Shown here: positions 43,926 through 52,844 of the stretch, piece by piece
Numbering within the stretch: position 1 is the stretch's first letter
Layout of the letters: each line of letters opens with the position of its first letter
Assembly: GCA_963838035.1 (NCBI GenBank)
Contig: CAWIPM010000004.1
Location: 1-64,000 of the forward strand
Direction of reading: 5' to 3'
DNA: 64,000 nt
DNA from: CAVVNN01 sp963838035
Lineage (GTDB): Bacteria; Actinomycetota; Thermoleophilia; Solirubrobacterales; 70-9
Program-made: the position numbers and the translations under genes
The notes under the pieces: model-generated
What the model was told of the DNA's origin: nothing
Database searches by the model: none
The model's input: the letters and a program-made list of their open reading frames with translations, nothing else

Positions 43926-45092
43926 ATGGCCGACCACGCCGACTACTACCGCGAGATCTACATGCACGGCCTCGCCGGGGAGACGCCCTCGATCCCCGTC
44001 TCGATCGCAGAGCTGGAACGCCGCGCCGCCGAGGCGATGGAGCCGCGGGCGGCGAACTACGTCTTCGCCGGCGCCGGTGGCGAGGACACGATGGACGCCA
44101 ACCGCGAGGCGTTTCACCGCCGGCGCATCGTCCCGCGGATGCTGCGCGACGTCGCCGAGCGCGACCTCTCGACCACGCTGCTGGGAACGCCGATGACGGC
44201 GCCGTTGATGCTGGCTCCGATCGGGGTGCAGAGGGCCGTCCACGAGGATGGCGAGCTGGCGACGGCGCGGGCGGCGGCGTCGCTGGGGGTGCCGATGATC
44301 GCCAGCACCGCCTCCCATTTCACCCTGGAGGAGATCGCCGAGGCCGGAGGCGAGGGGCCGCGCTGGTTCCAGCTCTACTGGCCGAACGACAGGCGGCTCG
44401 TCGAGAGCTTCGTCGGGCGCGCCGAGTCCGCCGGCTACGAAGCGATCGTCGTCACCGTCGACACCTTCATCCCGGGCTGGAAGCCGCGGGACCTAGAGCA
44501 GGCCTGGCTCCCCTTCCTCGAAGGCTCCGGCAACGCCAACTTCTTCCAGGACCCGGTCTTCCGCGCCGACCTGGAGCGCACTCCGGAGGAGGACCTCGGC
44601 GCCGCGACCGGCCACTACCTGGGGGTGTACGTCAACCCCTCGCTCACCTGGGAGGACCTCGACTGGCTGCGCGAGCAGACCTCGCTGCCGATCCTCGTCA
44701 AGGGCATCCAGCACGTTGACGACGCACGCGAGGCTGCACGGCGCGGCCTCGACGGGATCGTCGTCTCAAACCACGGTGGACGCCAGGTCGACGGTGCTCT
44801 CGGCTCACTCGACGCGCTGCCGGCGATCGCCGCGGCGGTCGGCGGCGAGCTCACCGTCCTCTTCGACAGCGGCATCCGCGGCGGTGCCGACGTGATCAAG
44901 GCGCTCGCCCTCGGCGCCGACGCCGTGCTGCTCGGCCGCCCCTACATCTGGGGCCTGGCGCTGGAGGGCCAGACGGGCGTCGAAACCGTCCTCAAGATGA
45001 TCCTCGCCGAGCTCGACCTGACGATGGCGCTCTGCGGCCTGACCCGCCCCGCCGACATCTCCGCCGACATCCTGGAGGCAACGACCCTCTAG
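43926..45092 (+). CDS. FMN-dependent alpha-hydroxy-acid oxidase/dehydrogenase (lactate 2-monooxygenase-like)
   Basis: A 388-residue TIM barrel that oxidises L-2-hydroxy acids such as lactate or glycolate, with FMN. The catalytic His/Arg pair is in VSNHGGRQVDGALGSLDAL (quoted part under 20 residues), the FMN phosphate site is FDSGIRGGADVIKALALGA, and the flavin lysine is in LPILVKGIQH. The N-terminal extension and the insertion around NANFFQDPVFRADLE are like lactate 2-monooxygenase rather than short lactate oxidases. A TAGCGT element ends 9 bp before the ATG, suggesting a short or absent leader. It is transcribed against the flanking metG and tatD. Confidence 0.9.
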   Translation: MADHADYYREIYMHGLAGETPSIPVSIAELERRAAEAMEPRAANYVFAGAGGEDTMDANREAFHRRRIVPRMLRDVAERDLSTTLLGTPMTAPLMLAPIGVQRAVHEDGELATARAAASLGVPMIASTASHFTLEEIAEAGGEGPRWFQLYWPNDRRLVESFVGRAESAGYEAIVVTVDTFIPGWKPRDLEQAWLPFLEGSGNANFFQDPVFRADLERTPEEDLGAATGHYLGVYVNPSLTWEDLDWLREQTSLPILVKGIQHVDDAREAARRGLDGIVVSNHGGRQVDGALGSLDALPAIAAAVGGELTVLFDSGIRGGADVIKALALGADAVLLGRPYIWGLALEGQTGVETVLKMILAELDLTMALCGLTRPADISADILEATTL

Positions 45093-45094
45093 CG

Positions 45095-46591
45095 TCAGTC
45101 GATCTTCGGGAAGAGCGGCGGGATCCGCTCGACCTGTTGGCCGCCGGGGCGGGAGCCGAGCTCGGCGAGTGCCCGCGACTCCTCGCGGAGCGCGCCGAGC
45201 ACCCGCTCCCCCGTCCGCGGCAGGTAGGGAAGGAGCAGCAGCGTCGTCACCCGCAGGCCCTCGGCCAGGTTGTAGAGGACCTCGTCGAGGCGCTCGGGGT
45301 CTGCCTCGTCGCGGGCCAGCTCCCAGGGTTTCGTCTCCTCGACGTACCGGTTGAGGCGGCGCACCAGCTTCCATGCCACCTCCAGGGCCTGGGTCAGCTC
45401 GGCCCGGTCGAGCAGCTCGGAGAAGCGGACGGCGGCGTCTTCGAAGTCCTCGGCCAGCACCGCATCGACGGCTGCCTCAGGGGCGACGCCGGCGCGATAG
45501 CGCTCCAGCATCGCGGTCACCCGGCTCGCCAGGTTGCCGTACTCGTTGGCCAGCTCGCTCTCATAGCGGGCCTCGAAGCCGGCGGTGGAGATCGAGCCAT
45601 CCTGGCCGAAGCTGACCTCGCGGAAGCAGTAATAGCGCAGCGCGTCGGCGCCGAAGCGCTCGATCACCGCAAACGGGTCGAGAACGTTGCCGAGCGACTT
45701 CGACATCTTCTTCTCGCCCATCAGCAGGTAGCCGTGGATCGCCATCCGCCGCGGCGGCTCGAGGTCGGCGGCCCACAGCAACGCCGGCCAGATCACCGCG
45801 TGGAACTTGAGGATGTCCTTCGCCATCACGTGCAAGCTGGCCGGCCAGTAGCGCTCGGTCAGGTCCTCCCCCTCGCGGGCGAAGGTGAGCGCGGTCACGT
45901 AGTTGAGCAGCGCGTCGAACCACACGTACATCCGCTGGCCCGGGTCCCAGGGCAGCTCCATCCCCCACTTCAGTTTCGGCCGCGAGAGCGAGACGTCCTC
46001 CAGCCCCTGCTTGATGAAGGCGACCGCCTCGTTGCGCCGGAACTCGGGGACGACGAAGTCGGGACGCTCCTCGTAGAGGCCTTCGAGCTGCGCCTGAAAG
46101 GCGGAGAGGCGGAAGAACCAGTTCTCCTCCCGCTCGCGCTCCAGCGCGATCTCGTGAATCGGGCAGGTGTTGCCGGGGCCGAGGTCCCTCTCCGTTTTGA
46201 AGTCGGCGCAGCGCGGGCAGTACCAGCCCTCATAGACCCCCTTGCTGACCCAGCCGTTGTCGTAGACGCGCTGCATGATCTCCGCGACCTTCTCCTTGTG
46301 CCTCGGGTCCGAGGTGCGGATGAAGAAGTCGTTGGTGGCGTCGATGATCGGCATCAGAGCTCGGAACTTCTCGGCGTTGCGATCGGCGAGCTCCTGCGGC
46401 GAGATGCCCTCGCGCTCCGCGGCGTTCTCGATCGGCTCGCCGTGCTCGTCGGTGCCGGTGAGGAAGAAGACGTCCTCTCCACGCTGGCGCATGTGGCGGG
46501 CGAGCACGTCGGCCGCCATCGTCGAGTAGGCGTGGCCGAGGTGCGGCTCGGCGTTGACGTAGTAGATCGGAGTGGTGATGTAGTAGGTCAC
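45095..46591 (-). CDS. metG: Methionyl-tRNA synthetase
   Basis: Charges tRNA-Met for initiation and elongation. A class I enzyme of 498 residues without a C-terminal tRNA-binding domain. HIGH motif: EPHLGHAYS. KMSKS motif: EKKMSKSLGN. Zinc knuckle residues lie in WYCPRCADF and CPIH. The anticodon-binding helical domain follows the KMSKS loop. The ATG at 46591 begins YYITTPIYYVNAEPHLGH, the canonical start. The 69-bp spacer to rsmI holds a small GGCCGC-AAA-GCGGCC hairpin without a T tract. Confidence 0.96.
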   Translation of the reverse strand: MTYYITTPIYYVNAEPHLGHAYSTMAADVLARHMRQRGEDVFFLTGTDEHGEPIENAAEREGISPQELADRNAEKFRALMPIIDATNDFFIRTSDPRHKEKVAEIMQRVYDNGWVSKGVYEGWYCPRCADFKTERDLGPGNTCPIHEIALEREREENWFFRLSAFQAQLEGLYEERPDFVVPEFRRNEAVAFIKQGLEDVSLSRPKLKWGMELPWDPGQRMYVWFDALLNYVTALTFAREGEDLTERYWPASLHVMAKDILKFHAVIWPALLWAADLEPPRRMAIHGYLLMGEKKMSKSLGNVLDPFAVIERFGADALRYYCFREVSFGQDGSISTAGFEARYESELANEYGNLASRVTAMLERYRAGVAPEAAVDAVLAEDFEDAAVRFSELLDRAELTQALEVAWKLVRRLNRYVEETKPWELARDEADPERLDEVLYNLAEGLRVTTLLLLPYLPRTGERVLGALREESRALAELGSRPGGQQVERIPPLFPKID

Positions 46592-46660
46592 GATGGTGTG
46601 GGCCGGCGAGGTGTTAGCGCCGGCACCAGCATGTCAGGCCGCAAAGCGGCCGCAGTGGCG

Positions 46661-47488
46661 TCACTTTCGTGCCTCGCGGCCGGTCAGCGCCTTGTAGAGG
46701 TCGTTGGCGCGGGTGCCGGTCAGCGCCGCGACGACGCTGGCGGCAGCGCGGGGACGGGCGCCCGACTGGACCAGGTGGCGCAGGGCGTCAACCGCGAAGG
46801 CGACGTCCTGCCCGTGCTCCTCCGAGGAGGCCGGCCCGATCACCAGCACGATCTCGCCCTTGACGTCGCCGCGGAATCGCCGCGCCAGCTCGCCGAGTGA
46901 GCCACGGGCCACCTCCTCGTGCATCTTCGAGAGCTCGCGGCAGACCGCGGCCGGGCGGTCGGGGGCGATCGCCGCAAGCGCCGCCAGCGAGTCGCCGACC
47001 CGACGGGGAGACTCGAACGCGACCACGGTCTCCGCCGAGCGCAGCACCCGCTCCATCTCGCCGGAGCGCTTGGGCAGGAAGCCCTCGAAGCGCCAGCGGT
47101 CGGTGGGGAGGCCGGAGGCTACGAGCGCGACCGGAACGACCGAGGGGCCCGGCAGCACCACCACCTCGAGGTTGCGGTCGATGCAGCGCCGGATCAACCG
47201 GTAGCCGGGGTCGGAGATCGCCGGCATGCCGGCATCGGAGACCAGGGCGACGACGTCGCCGCGCTCGATCCGCTGCGCCAGCTCGGTCGCTCGCGCCGCT
47301 TCATTGCCCTCGTGGTTGGAGACGAGCCGCGGCGCGGGGCGGATCCCCAGCTTGTCGAGCAGCCCCCCGGTGCGCCGGGTGTCCTCACAGGCGATGTAGT
47401 CGGCTCCGACCAGGGCGTCGCGCACACGCGGGGAGACGTCGTCGAGGTTGCCGATCGGGGTCGGGCAGACGACCAGCCTGCCTGGCAT
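46661..47488 (-). CDS. rsmI: 16S rRNA (cytidine-1402-2'-O)-methyltransferase
   Basis: A tetrapyrrole-methylase-fold enzyme of 275 residues that 2'-O-methylates C1402 in the decoding centre with SAM. Signature sequences: LVVCPTPIGNLDDVSPR, ACEDTRRTGGLLDKLGI, VALVSDAGMPAISDPGY and VLPGPSVVPVAL. The C-terminal helical part ends near TGTRANDLYKALTG. Its stop is followed 69 bp on by metG, and its ATG overlaps the ROK kinase stop (TGATG). Confidence 0.95.
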   Translation of the reverse strand: MPGRLVVCPTPIGNLDDVSPRVRDALVGADYIACEDTRRTGGLLDKLGIRPAPRLVSNHEGNEAARATELAQRIERGDVVALVSDAGMPAISDPGYRLIRRCIDRNLEVVVLPGPSVVPVALVASGLPTDRWRFEGFLPKRSGEMERVLRSAETVVAFESPRRVGDSLAALAAIAPDRPAAVCRELSKMHEEVARGSLGELARRFRGDVKGEIVLVIGPASSEEHGQDVAFAVDALRHLVQSGARPRAAASVVAALTGTRANDLYKALTGREARK

Positions 47489-48444
47489 CAGCCCACCACC
47501 CGGTCAAACTCGATCCGCGCCATCGCGGCGGCGCCGATCATCCCCGCGTCGGGGCCCATCTCCGCTTCGACGACCGGCGTCTCGTTCATCGGCCGTAGCG
47601 CCCTCGCCCGCAGCTCGCGGCGGGCCGGCTCGAGCAGTAGCTCGCCCGCGGCCATCGCCCCGCCGCCGAGGACGATCGTGTCCGGCTCGAAGATGTTGGC
47701 GAAGCTGGCAAGCGCGACGCCCAGGTGCCTCCCGACCAGCTCGAAGACCGCGAGCGATGTCGCGTCGCCGGCCAGCGCCGCCTCGGTCACCGCCCTGCCG
47801 TCGACCTCGCGCCCTTCGGCCAGAAGCCGGCCGATCGCCGAGTCCGGGCTTCGCTCGGCGGCCTCCCGCGCCTCGCGGCCGATCGCGGTGCCGGAGGCCA
47901 TCGTCTCGACGCAGCCCCGCCCGGGGCAGTTGCCCTGACAGGGCGGCCCGTTGAGGTCGACAACGGTGTGGCCGAGCTCGGCGCCGGCGCCGCTCGATCC
48001 CCGGTAGACCTCGCCGCCGAGGATCAGGCCGCCCCCGATCCCGGTGCCGATCGTCAGCAGCACGGCGTTCTCGGCGCCGCGGGCCGCGCCCAGGAGATGC
48101 TCGGCCAGGGCGGCGACGTTGGCGTCGTTGTCGACGAAGACCGGCAGCCCGGTCCGCTCGGAGACGAGGTCGCGAACCGGCAGGTCGGCGATCGGCAGGT
48201 TCACCGCCGAGACGGCGATGCCGCGGCGGCGGTCGATCGTCGCCGGGATGCCGAGCCCGACGGCGGCCACGTCCGGGCACGCCTCGCGCGCCTCGTCGAT
48301 CTCGCGCACCAGCAGCTCCACAAGCGCGTCCTCGCTCTGCCCGGTCGACGCCTCCCGGCTCTCCCAGAGCACCTTGGAGTCGCGGTCGAGAACGCCGACG
48401 AGCATCTTCGTCCCGCCCAGGTCGACCCCGATCGTCTCACTCAT
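47488..48444 (-). CDS. ROK-family sugar kinase (glucokinase type)
   Basis: A 318-residue ROK kinase that probably phosphorylates glucose for glycolysis. The ATP phosphate loop is IGVDLGGTKMLVGVL. The sugar-binding segment is ELGHTVVDL, and the ROK zinc motif has three close Cys (CQGNCPGRGCVE). The catalytic Asp is in FVDNDANVAAL. No N-terminal DNA-binding domain is present, so it is an enzyme rather than a NagC-type repressor. The stop overlaps the rsmI start. It is divergent from the LCP gene, with 55 bp between starts. Confidence 0.92.
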   Translation of the reverse strand: MSETIGVDLGGTKMLVGVLDRDSKVLWESREASTGQSEDALVELLVREIDEAREACPDVAAVGLGIPATIDRRRGIAVSAVNLPIADLPVRDLVSERTGLPVFVDNDANVAALAEHLLGAARGAENAVLLTIGTGIGGGLILGGEVYRGSSGAGAELGHTVVDLNGPPCQGNCPGRGCVETMASGTAIGREAREAAERSPDSAIGRLLAEGREVDGRAVTEAALAGDATSLAVFELVGRHLGVALASFANIFEPDTIVLGGGAMAAGELLLEPARRELRARALRPMNETPVVEAEMGPDAGMIGAAAMARIEFDRVVG

Positions 48445-48499
48445 GAGGAGGGGGGTGAGGGCAGACGACCGTGAGCATCGGCATGATTTCTAGCCCTTT

Positions 48500-49735
48500 A
48501 TGCCTGACAACGGCGAGCAGCAGCCCTCGGGGCCGCCCGAGTACAAGGTCTACCGGTCCCGCAGGAGCCTCCTGTCCCGGTTGCGGTCCCCTGACCTCTC
48601 GGGCCTCCGAGAGCGGGCGAGGCGATCGCCGAAGGAGCCGAAGGAGCCCCATCCTCCCTGGCGGCGCGAGCGGCCCAGCCCAACCCGCCGCTGGACCCCA
48701 AGGCGAGTGCTCAAGTGGGCCGGTCTCGCGGCGCTCGGCTGGGTCGTGCTGAGCTTCCTCGCCTTCGCGGTCTCCGCCCAACTGCAGGCCTTCAAGCTCT
48801 CGGGCGAAGCTAAGTCGGCGCTGCACGGCAACCCTTTCCTGCTGCCGAGCGCCCAGACGATCCTCGTCCTCGGCACCGACGCCCGCCCGCCCGACACGAA
48901 GGAGCCCGGCGCCCCTCACTCGCAGAAGTGCTTCGAACAGCAGTCGCACGGCGACGCCCCCCACGACGGCTGCGAAGCCGGCGAATACCGGGCCGACACG
49001 CTGATGCTGATCCGGGCCGGCGGCGGCTCCTTTCGCAAACTCTCGATCCCGCGCGACTCCTACGCCGAAATCCCCGGCCACGAAACGACCAAAATCAACG
49101 CCGCCTACGCCTTCGGCGGCGCGGCGCTGCAGATCAAGACGGTCGAACGGTTCCTGGGACTCAAGATCGACCACGTCGCGATCGTCGACTTCACCGGCTT
49201 CGAAAAGCTGATCGACGCCGTCGGCGGGGTCGAAGTCAACGTCCCCCACAAGCTCTGCTCCGACATCTCCGGCGGCGCCGGGCACGGCCAGGGGGGGGTG
49301 ACGCTGCGGCTGCACAGGGGTGAGAACACCCTCAACGGGGAAAAGGCGCTGGCCTACGCGCGGACCCGGGAGGTGAGCGAATGCCCGGGGCCCGGCCGCA
49401 GCGCATTCACGTTCGGCTACAACGACTTCAACCGCGAGAAGGCCCAGCAGGCGGTGATCAGCGGCATCAGGGAACGCCTCACCGACCCGCTCCGCCTTCC
49501 CTACAACTTCATCAAGGGGCCGATCATCGGCTGGGACGCGCCCAAGGCTTTCGTCAGCGACATGGGCTTCCTGACGATGCCGCAGCTGATCCTCTCCGCG
49601 GCAATCGGCGGCAGCGCCCCCGCCGACGTGCTCTGCGGCAGCGCCAACTCGGGCTGCTCGCCGCGCCCGGACGGCAGCATCGAAGTGCCGCGCCCGGTCC
49701 GCCGACACGCGGTGAAGAAGTTCCTCAACGGCTAG
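48500..49735 (+). CDS. LytR-CpsA-Psr (LCP) family cell-wall polymer ligase
   Basis: A 411-residue protein with a 70-residue basic cytoplasmic tail, one membrane helix (LAALGWVVLSFLAFAVSA) and an extracytoplasmic LCP domain. LCP enzymes transfer teichoic acid, arabinogalactan or capsule chains from polyprenyl pyrophosphate to peptidoglycan. Active-site features: LVLGTDARP, the Arg/Asp pair in YRADTLMLIR, SIPRDSYAEIPGH and KINAAYAFGG. An insertion with Cys residues (SQKCFEQQSHGDAPHDGC) after the first motif could form a disulfide. A TAGCCCT element directly precedes the ATG, consistent with a leaderless mRNA. Confidence 0.9.
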   Translation: MPDNGEQQPSGPPEYKVYRSRRSLLSRLRSPDLSGLRERARRSPKEPKEPHPPWRRERPSPTRRWTPRRVLKWAGLAALGWVVLSFLAFAVSAQLQAFKLSGEAKSALHGNPFLLPSAQTILVLGTDARPPDTKEPGAPHSQKCFEQQSHGDAPHDGCEAGEYRADTLMLIRAGGGSFRKLSIPRDSYAEIPGHETTKINAAYAFGGAALQIKTVERFLGLKIDHVAIVDFTGFEKLIDAVGGVEVNVPHKLCSDISGGAGHGQGGVTLRLHRGENTLNGEKALAYARTREVSECPGPGRSAFTFGYNDFNREKAQQAVISGIRERLTDPLRLPYNFIKGPIIGWDAPKAFVSDMGFLTMPQLILSAAIGGSAPADVLCGSANSGCSPRPDGSIEVPRPVRRHAVKKFLNG

Positions 49736-49748
49736 CGGCGCAGGGCGC

Positions 49749-50069
49749 TCAGTCTGCGCCGGCCGAGGCCTTGGCCTTGGAGTCGCCCGACTTCTTCGAG
49801 TCGACGGACTTCGAGTCGGAGGAGCCCGAGTCCGAGCCCTTCGACTCGCCCGCCCCGTCCGCAGAGGCGGCGCCGTCCTTGCCGCCGCCCTTCTTCCTGC
49901 CGTAGTCGGTGTTGTAGAAGCCGGAGCCCTTGAAGTGGACCGCGACCGGGTGCAGGACCCGCGCCGCCGGCGCCCCGCACTCCTGGCACTCGGTCAGCGG
50001 GTCGTCGGCCATCTTCTGGATCACATCGAAGACGTGCCCGTTGGCGCACTTGTACTCATAGATCGGCAT
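49749..50069 (-). CDS. FmdB-type zinc-ribbon protein with a Ser/Lys-rich tail
   Basis: A 106-residue protein. The N-terminal zinc ribbon MPIYEYKCANGHVFDV...CQECG and the VAVHFKGSGFYNTDY segment are the FmdB/regulatory-protein-like (CxxC) domain. The last 40 residues are low-complexity SKSVDSKKSGDSKAKA. FmdB was linked to regulation of formamidase/acetamidase genes, but most homologues are uncharacterised. It is divergent from glycyl-tRNA synthetase and convergent with the LCP gene, 13 bp apart. Confidence 0.85.
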   Translation of the reverse strand: MPIYEYKCANGHVFDVIQKMADDPLTECQECGAPAARVLHPVAVHFKGSGFYNTDYGRKKGGGKDGAASADGAGESKGSDSGSSDSKSVDSKKSGDSKAKASAGAD

Positions 50070-50166
50070 GCGAGCCTACGCGGAGCGAGCGTCCATATCT
50101 GATCTCCGCGAGCGGAGCGTGGGCGAAGCCGGTTGCATAGCGAGGGATTATCGCAAGGCGGCCCTA

Positions 50167-50172
50167 TACGGT
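50167..50172 (+). promoter_or_regulatory. -10 element TACGGT of the glycyl-tRNA synthetase gene
   Basis: TACGGT is followed by exactly six bases and then the ATG at 50179. RNA polymerase usually starts about seven bases after the -10, so transcription should begin at the start codon, giving a leaderless mRNA. The same TACGGT-N6-ATG arrangement occurs at 55024-55036. Confidence 0.5.
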
Positions 50173-50178
50173 TCCGGC

Positions 50179-51561
50179 ATGGCAGAGGACACCGCCCACG
50201 GGGTCTCGATGGAGGAGATCGTCGCGCTGTGCAAACGGCGCGGCTTCGTCTTCCCCTCCTCGGAGATCTACGGCGGCCTCGGCTCGACCTACGACTACGG
50301 CCACTACGGCGTCCTGCTGAAGAGCAACGTCAAGGCGGAGTGGTGGCGGGCGATGCTCACCGACCGCGACGACATCGTCGCGCTTGACTCGGCGATCCTC
50401 CAGCACCCGCGGGTCTGGGAGGCCTCGGGGCACCTGGAGGGATTCACCGATCCGCTCGTCCAGTGCCTGGGCAAGTGCAAGAAGCGATGGCGGGAGGACC
50501 ATCTGCGCGAGGCGGTCGCCGAGGATGGCGGCGACCCCGATGCCGAGCTGCGCTGCCCCGAGTGCGGCGGCGAGCTCTCCGAGCCGCGCCAGTTCAACCT
50601 GATGTTCGAAACGCACGTCGGCCCGGTGGCGGAGGCGGGCTCGACCGTCTACCTGCGGCCGGAGACGGCACAGGGGATCTTCATCAACTTCAAGAACGTG
50701 CTCGGCTTCGCCCGCAAGAAGCCGCCGTTCGGGATCGCCCAGATCGGCAAGTCGTTCCGCAACGAGATCACCCCCGGAAACTTCATCTTCCGCACCCGCG
50801 AGTTCGAGCAGATGGAGATGGAGTTCTTCGTCCCCCCGGCTGAAGCGCCAAAGTGGCACCAGACCTGGATGGAAGAGCGCGAGCGCTGGTACACCGAGCT
50901 GGGGATCCGCCCCGACCACCTTCGGGTCCGCCCCCACGGGGCCGACGAGCTCTCCCATTACTCCTCCGCCACGAGTGACATCGAGTACCTGTTCCCGATC
51001 GGCTGGTCGGAGCTCGAGGGAATCGCCAACCGCGGCGACTTCGACCTCACCCAGCACGCCAAGTTCAGCGGCGAGAAGCTCGAGTACTTCGACCAGGGGA
51101 CAAAAGAGCGCTACGTCCCCCACGTGATCGAGCCGGCGGCGGGCGCCGATCGCGCCACGCTCGCCTTCCTGGTCGACTCCTACGACGCCGAGGAGGTCGA
51201 GGGCCGGCAGCGAACCGTCCTCCGCCTTCACCCCCGCCTGGCTCCGGTCAAGGTCGCGGTGCTCCCCCTCCTCTCCAAGGAGGGCATGCCCGAGAAGGCG
51301 CGCGAGGTGTTCGCGGACCTGCGCCGCAGGGTCCCGGCCGAGTTCGACGAGGGCGGCTCGATCGGCAAGCGCTACCGCCGCCAGGACGAGATCGGCACCC
51401 CCTGGGGGATAACCGTCGACCACCAGACGATGGAGGACGACACGGTCACCCTCCGCGACCGCGACACCCTCGAGCAAACCCGCGTACCGATCGAGGGCCT
51501 CGCCGACGACCTGGCAGCCCGCCTCGACCAGCCCTGGCGTAGCCCAAAGCTCGACGCCTGA
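50179..51561 (+). CDS. glyS: Glycyl-tRNA synthetase (single-chain, dimeric class II type)
   Basis: Charges tRNA-Gly. The 460-residue enzyme is the eukaryote/archaea-like alpha2 form also found in actinobacteria. Class II motifs: YDYGHYGVLLKSN (motif 1 region), SFRNEITPGNFIFRTREFEQ (motif 2) and the late ERYVPHVIEPAAGADR (motif 3). A zinc-knuckle insertion has CLGKCKKRW and RCPECGG. The C-terminal anticodon-binding domain has PVKVAVLPL. The ATG at 50179 was preferred over an upstream frame start at 50068 because of the family N-terminus (MEEIVALCKRRGFVFPSSEI) and the promoter spacing. The frame is intact. Confidence 0.95.
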   Translation: MAEDTAHGVSMEEIVALCKRRGFVFPSSEIYGGLGSTYDYGHYGVLLKSNVKAEWWRAMLTDRDDIVALDSAILQHPRVWEASGHLEGFTDPLVQCLGKCKKRWREDHLREAVAEDGGDPDAELRCPECGGELSEPRQFNLMFETHVGPVAEAGSTVYLRPETAQGIFINFKNVLGFARKKPPFGIAQIGKSFRNEITPGNFIFRTREFEQMEMEFFVPPAEAPKWHQTWMEERERWYTELGIRPDHLRVRPHGADELSHYSSATSDIEYLFPIGWSELEGIANRGDFDLTQHAKFSGEKLEYFDQGTKERYVPHVIEPAAGADRATLAFLVDSYDAEEVEGRQRTVLRLHPRLAPVKVAVLPLLSKEGMPEKAREVFADLRRRVPAEFDEGGSIGKRYRRQDEIGTPWGITVDHQTMEDDTVTLRDRDTLEQTRVPIEGLADDLAARLDQPWRSPKLDA

Positions 51562-51614
51562 TTCCCAGCAACTTCAGTCTCGCGATTGGCGAGGCCGGAA
51601 AGCTGAGCTCTGCT

Positions 51615-51643
51615 TGACCTCATCGGCACGAGCGGCTAGCGTC
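51615..51643 (+). promoter_or_regulatory. Housekeeping-type promoter of the NGAVT-repeat protein
   Basis: TTGACC (51615-51620) and TAGCGT (51638-51643) are separated by exactly 17 bp, close to the sigma-70 consensus for high-GC bacteria. Transcription would leave a leader of about 60-65 nt ending in a GGGGAG ribosome binding site before the ATG at 51713. The leader contains a small GGC-CGAAA-GCC hairpin. Confidence 0.6.
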
Positions 51644-51712
51644 GTCGAGAGGTTCTCAGGCTAGATGCCCGGGCAAGGGAGGCCGAAAGCCGCAACCCAT
51701 ACGGGGAGAAAA

Positions 51713-52471
51713 ATGAATAAGCGCCCGAAGCTGCGCCGCCCGAGCCATACCACCATCGTCGCCTACCTGAGCTTCTTTCTGGTTGTGAGTGGCGGAGCCG
51801 CATTCGCGGCCTCCCATCTCGCCAAGAACAGCGTCGGCGCCAAGCAGATCAAGAAGAACGCGGTGACCGCCGCAAAGATCAAGAATGGCGCTGTTACCGG
51901 CAGCAAGATCGCCTCCAATGCGGTGACGGCAAGCCAGATCGCCAATGGATCCGTCACTACGGGCAAGATCGCCAACAATGCACTGACCACCGGCAAGCTC
52001 GCCAACGGCGCGGTGAACACCGGCAAGCTGGCAAACGAATCCGTGACTACGGGCAAGATCGCCAACAACGCGGCAACCGGGGCCAAGGTCAATGAGGGCT
52101 CACTGCACTTCACCTGCAACTTCCCTGTCGGCAAAGGCGCCTTCCAGCTGCCCGGGGGAGGTCTCTGCGCCTTCACCAGCGGCGGCCCGGCCACCTGGGA
52201 AACGTCGGTCAACGTCTGTCGCGGAGCGGCCACCGGTGGAACCATGCCGACGGCTGCGGAATTCGCCGCAATCGCCGCCGTATCCGGCAGCCCGTTCCGA
52301 GGCATCGCCGCCTGGACCTCGGATGTCGTCGGCGGGGGCACCCCGACCGGTGCGATCGTGACGACCAGCGCCGGTGGGTCGATCACCTCGATCTCGCAGA
52401 CCGACCTCACGCTGTCGCCGACGGCGACGACCGCCTGTGTCTACGACCCGGCCCTGGCGCCGGCACCCTAG
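51713..52471 (+). CDS. Secreted NGAVT-repeat surface protein
   Basis: A 252-residue protein with an N-terminal signal/anchor (TIVAYLSFFLVVSGGAAFAA). Next come about 100 residues of five-residue-step repeats such as K(I/L)(K/A)NGAVTxxK and SVTTGKIANNA, then a globular C-terminal domain from about residue 140 with four Cys (HFTCNF, LCAF, NVCRGA, TACVYD). The repeats alternate small, hydrophobic and polar residues as expected for a thin beta-solenoid stalk. I associate this plan with surface proteins of Solirubrobacterales, but the function is unknown. The start is supported by GGGGAG and a good promoter. A fragment of a related gene lies beyond the IS at 54600-54990. Confidence 0.8.
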   Translation: MNKRPKLRRPSHTTIVAYLSFFLVVSGGAAFAASHLAKNSVGAKQIKKNAVTAAKIKNGAVTGSKIASNAVTASQIANGSVTTGKIANNALTTGKLANGAVNTGKLANESVTTGKIANNAATGAKVNEGSLHFTCNFPVGKGAFQLPGGGLCAFTSGGPATWETSVNVCRGAATGGTMPTAAEFAAIAAVSGSPFRGIAAWTSDVVGGGTPTGAIVTTSAGGSITSISQTDLTLSPTATTACVYDPALAPAP

Positions 52472-52559
52472 CCTGACGAGGAACGCCGCTGACCGCGGGC
52501 GACTCGGCGGCGGCGGACACCGCTTGGCCGTTTTCCGACCTCGACGATCTCAAGGCGTG

Positions 52560-52670
52560 AGTCGCACAGTGGCTCGGCGAGCTTTCCTGAAGCAGCTGAC
52601 GAGCGTCTCCTGCGGCGCGCCGACCGCCTACATGGCCACCGGCTACGCAGGCGCTCTCAGCGGCGGCTAG
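52560..52670 (+). pseudogene. Fragment of an SVSC/TACxAVG-repeat secreted protein
   Basis: The frame RAFLKQLTSVSCGAPTAYMA-TGYAGALSGG ending at 52670 (hyphen added) resembles one unit of the LTSVSCxSPTxCxAVGY repeats found in large secreted actinobacterial proteins. No start and only one unit remain. The rest of 52472-52844 shows nothing supported; it lies between the NGAVT-repeat gene and the IS. Confidence 0.35.
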
Positions 52671-52844
52671 AGGGGTGGGGAATTTCCCGAGTACTACAAG
52701 AGCAAGACGAACAGCTGCGCCGCCGAGACGCGCGGATCCTTCGGAGCAGCTTACCGTCGAATGGCCGTAAGGCGTGGAACTGGCGCACTGCTCCACGCCA
52801 CGCGGGAGCGCAGTGCGGTCGGGCCACGACGCCTGCTCCTCGTC

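Noticed and set aside
46637..46651. GGCCGC-AAA-GCGGCC hairpin between metG and rsmI as a terminator
   Set aside because: No T tract on either strand and the genes look co-transcribed; too small to call.
51644..51712. Riboswitch in the leader of the NGAVT-repeat protein
   Set aside because: A GGC-CGAAA-GCC hairpin and a GGGCAAGGG stretch vaguely recall c-di-GMP riboswitches, but the conserved core and spacing are absent.
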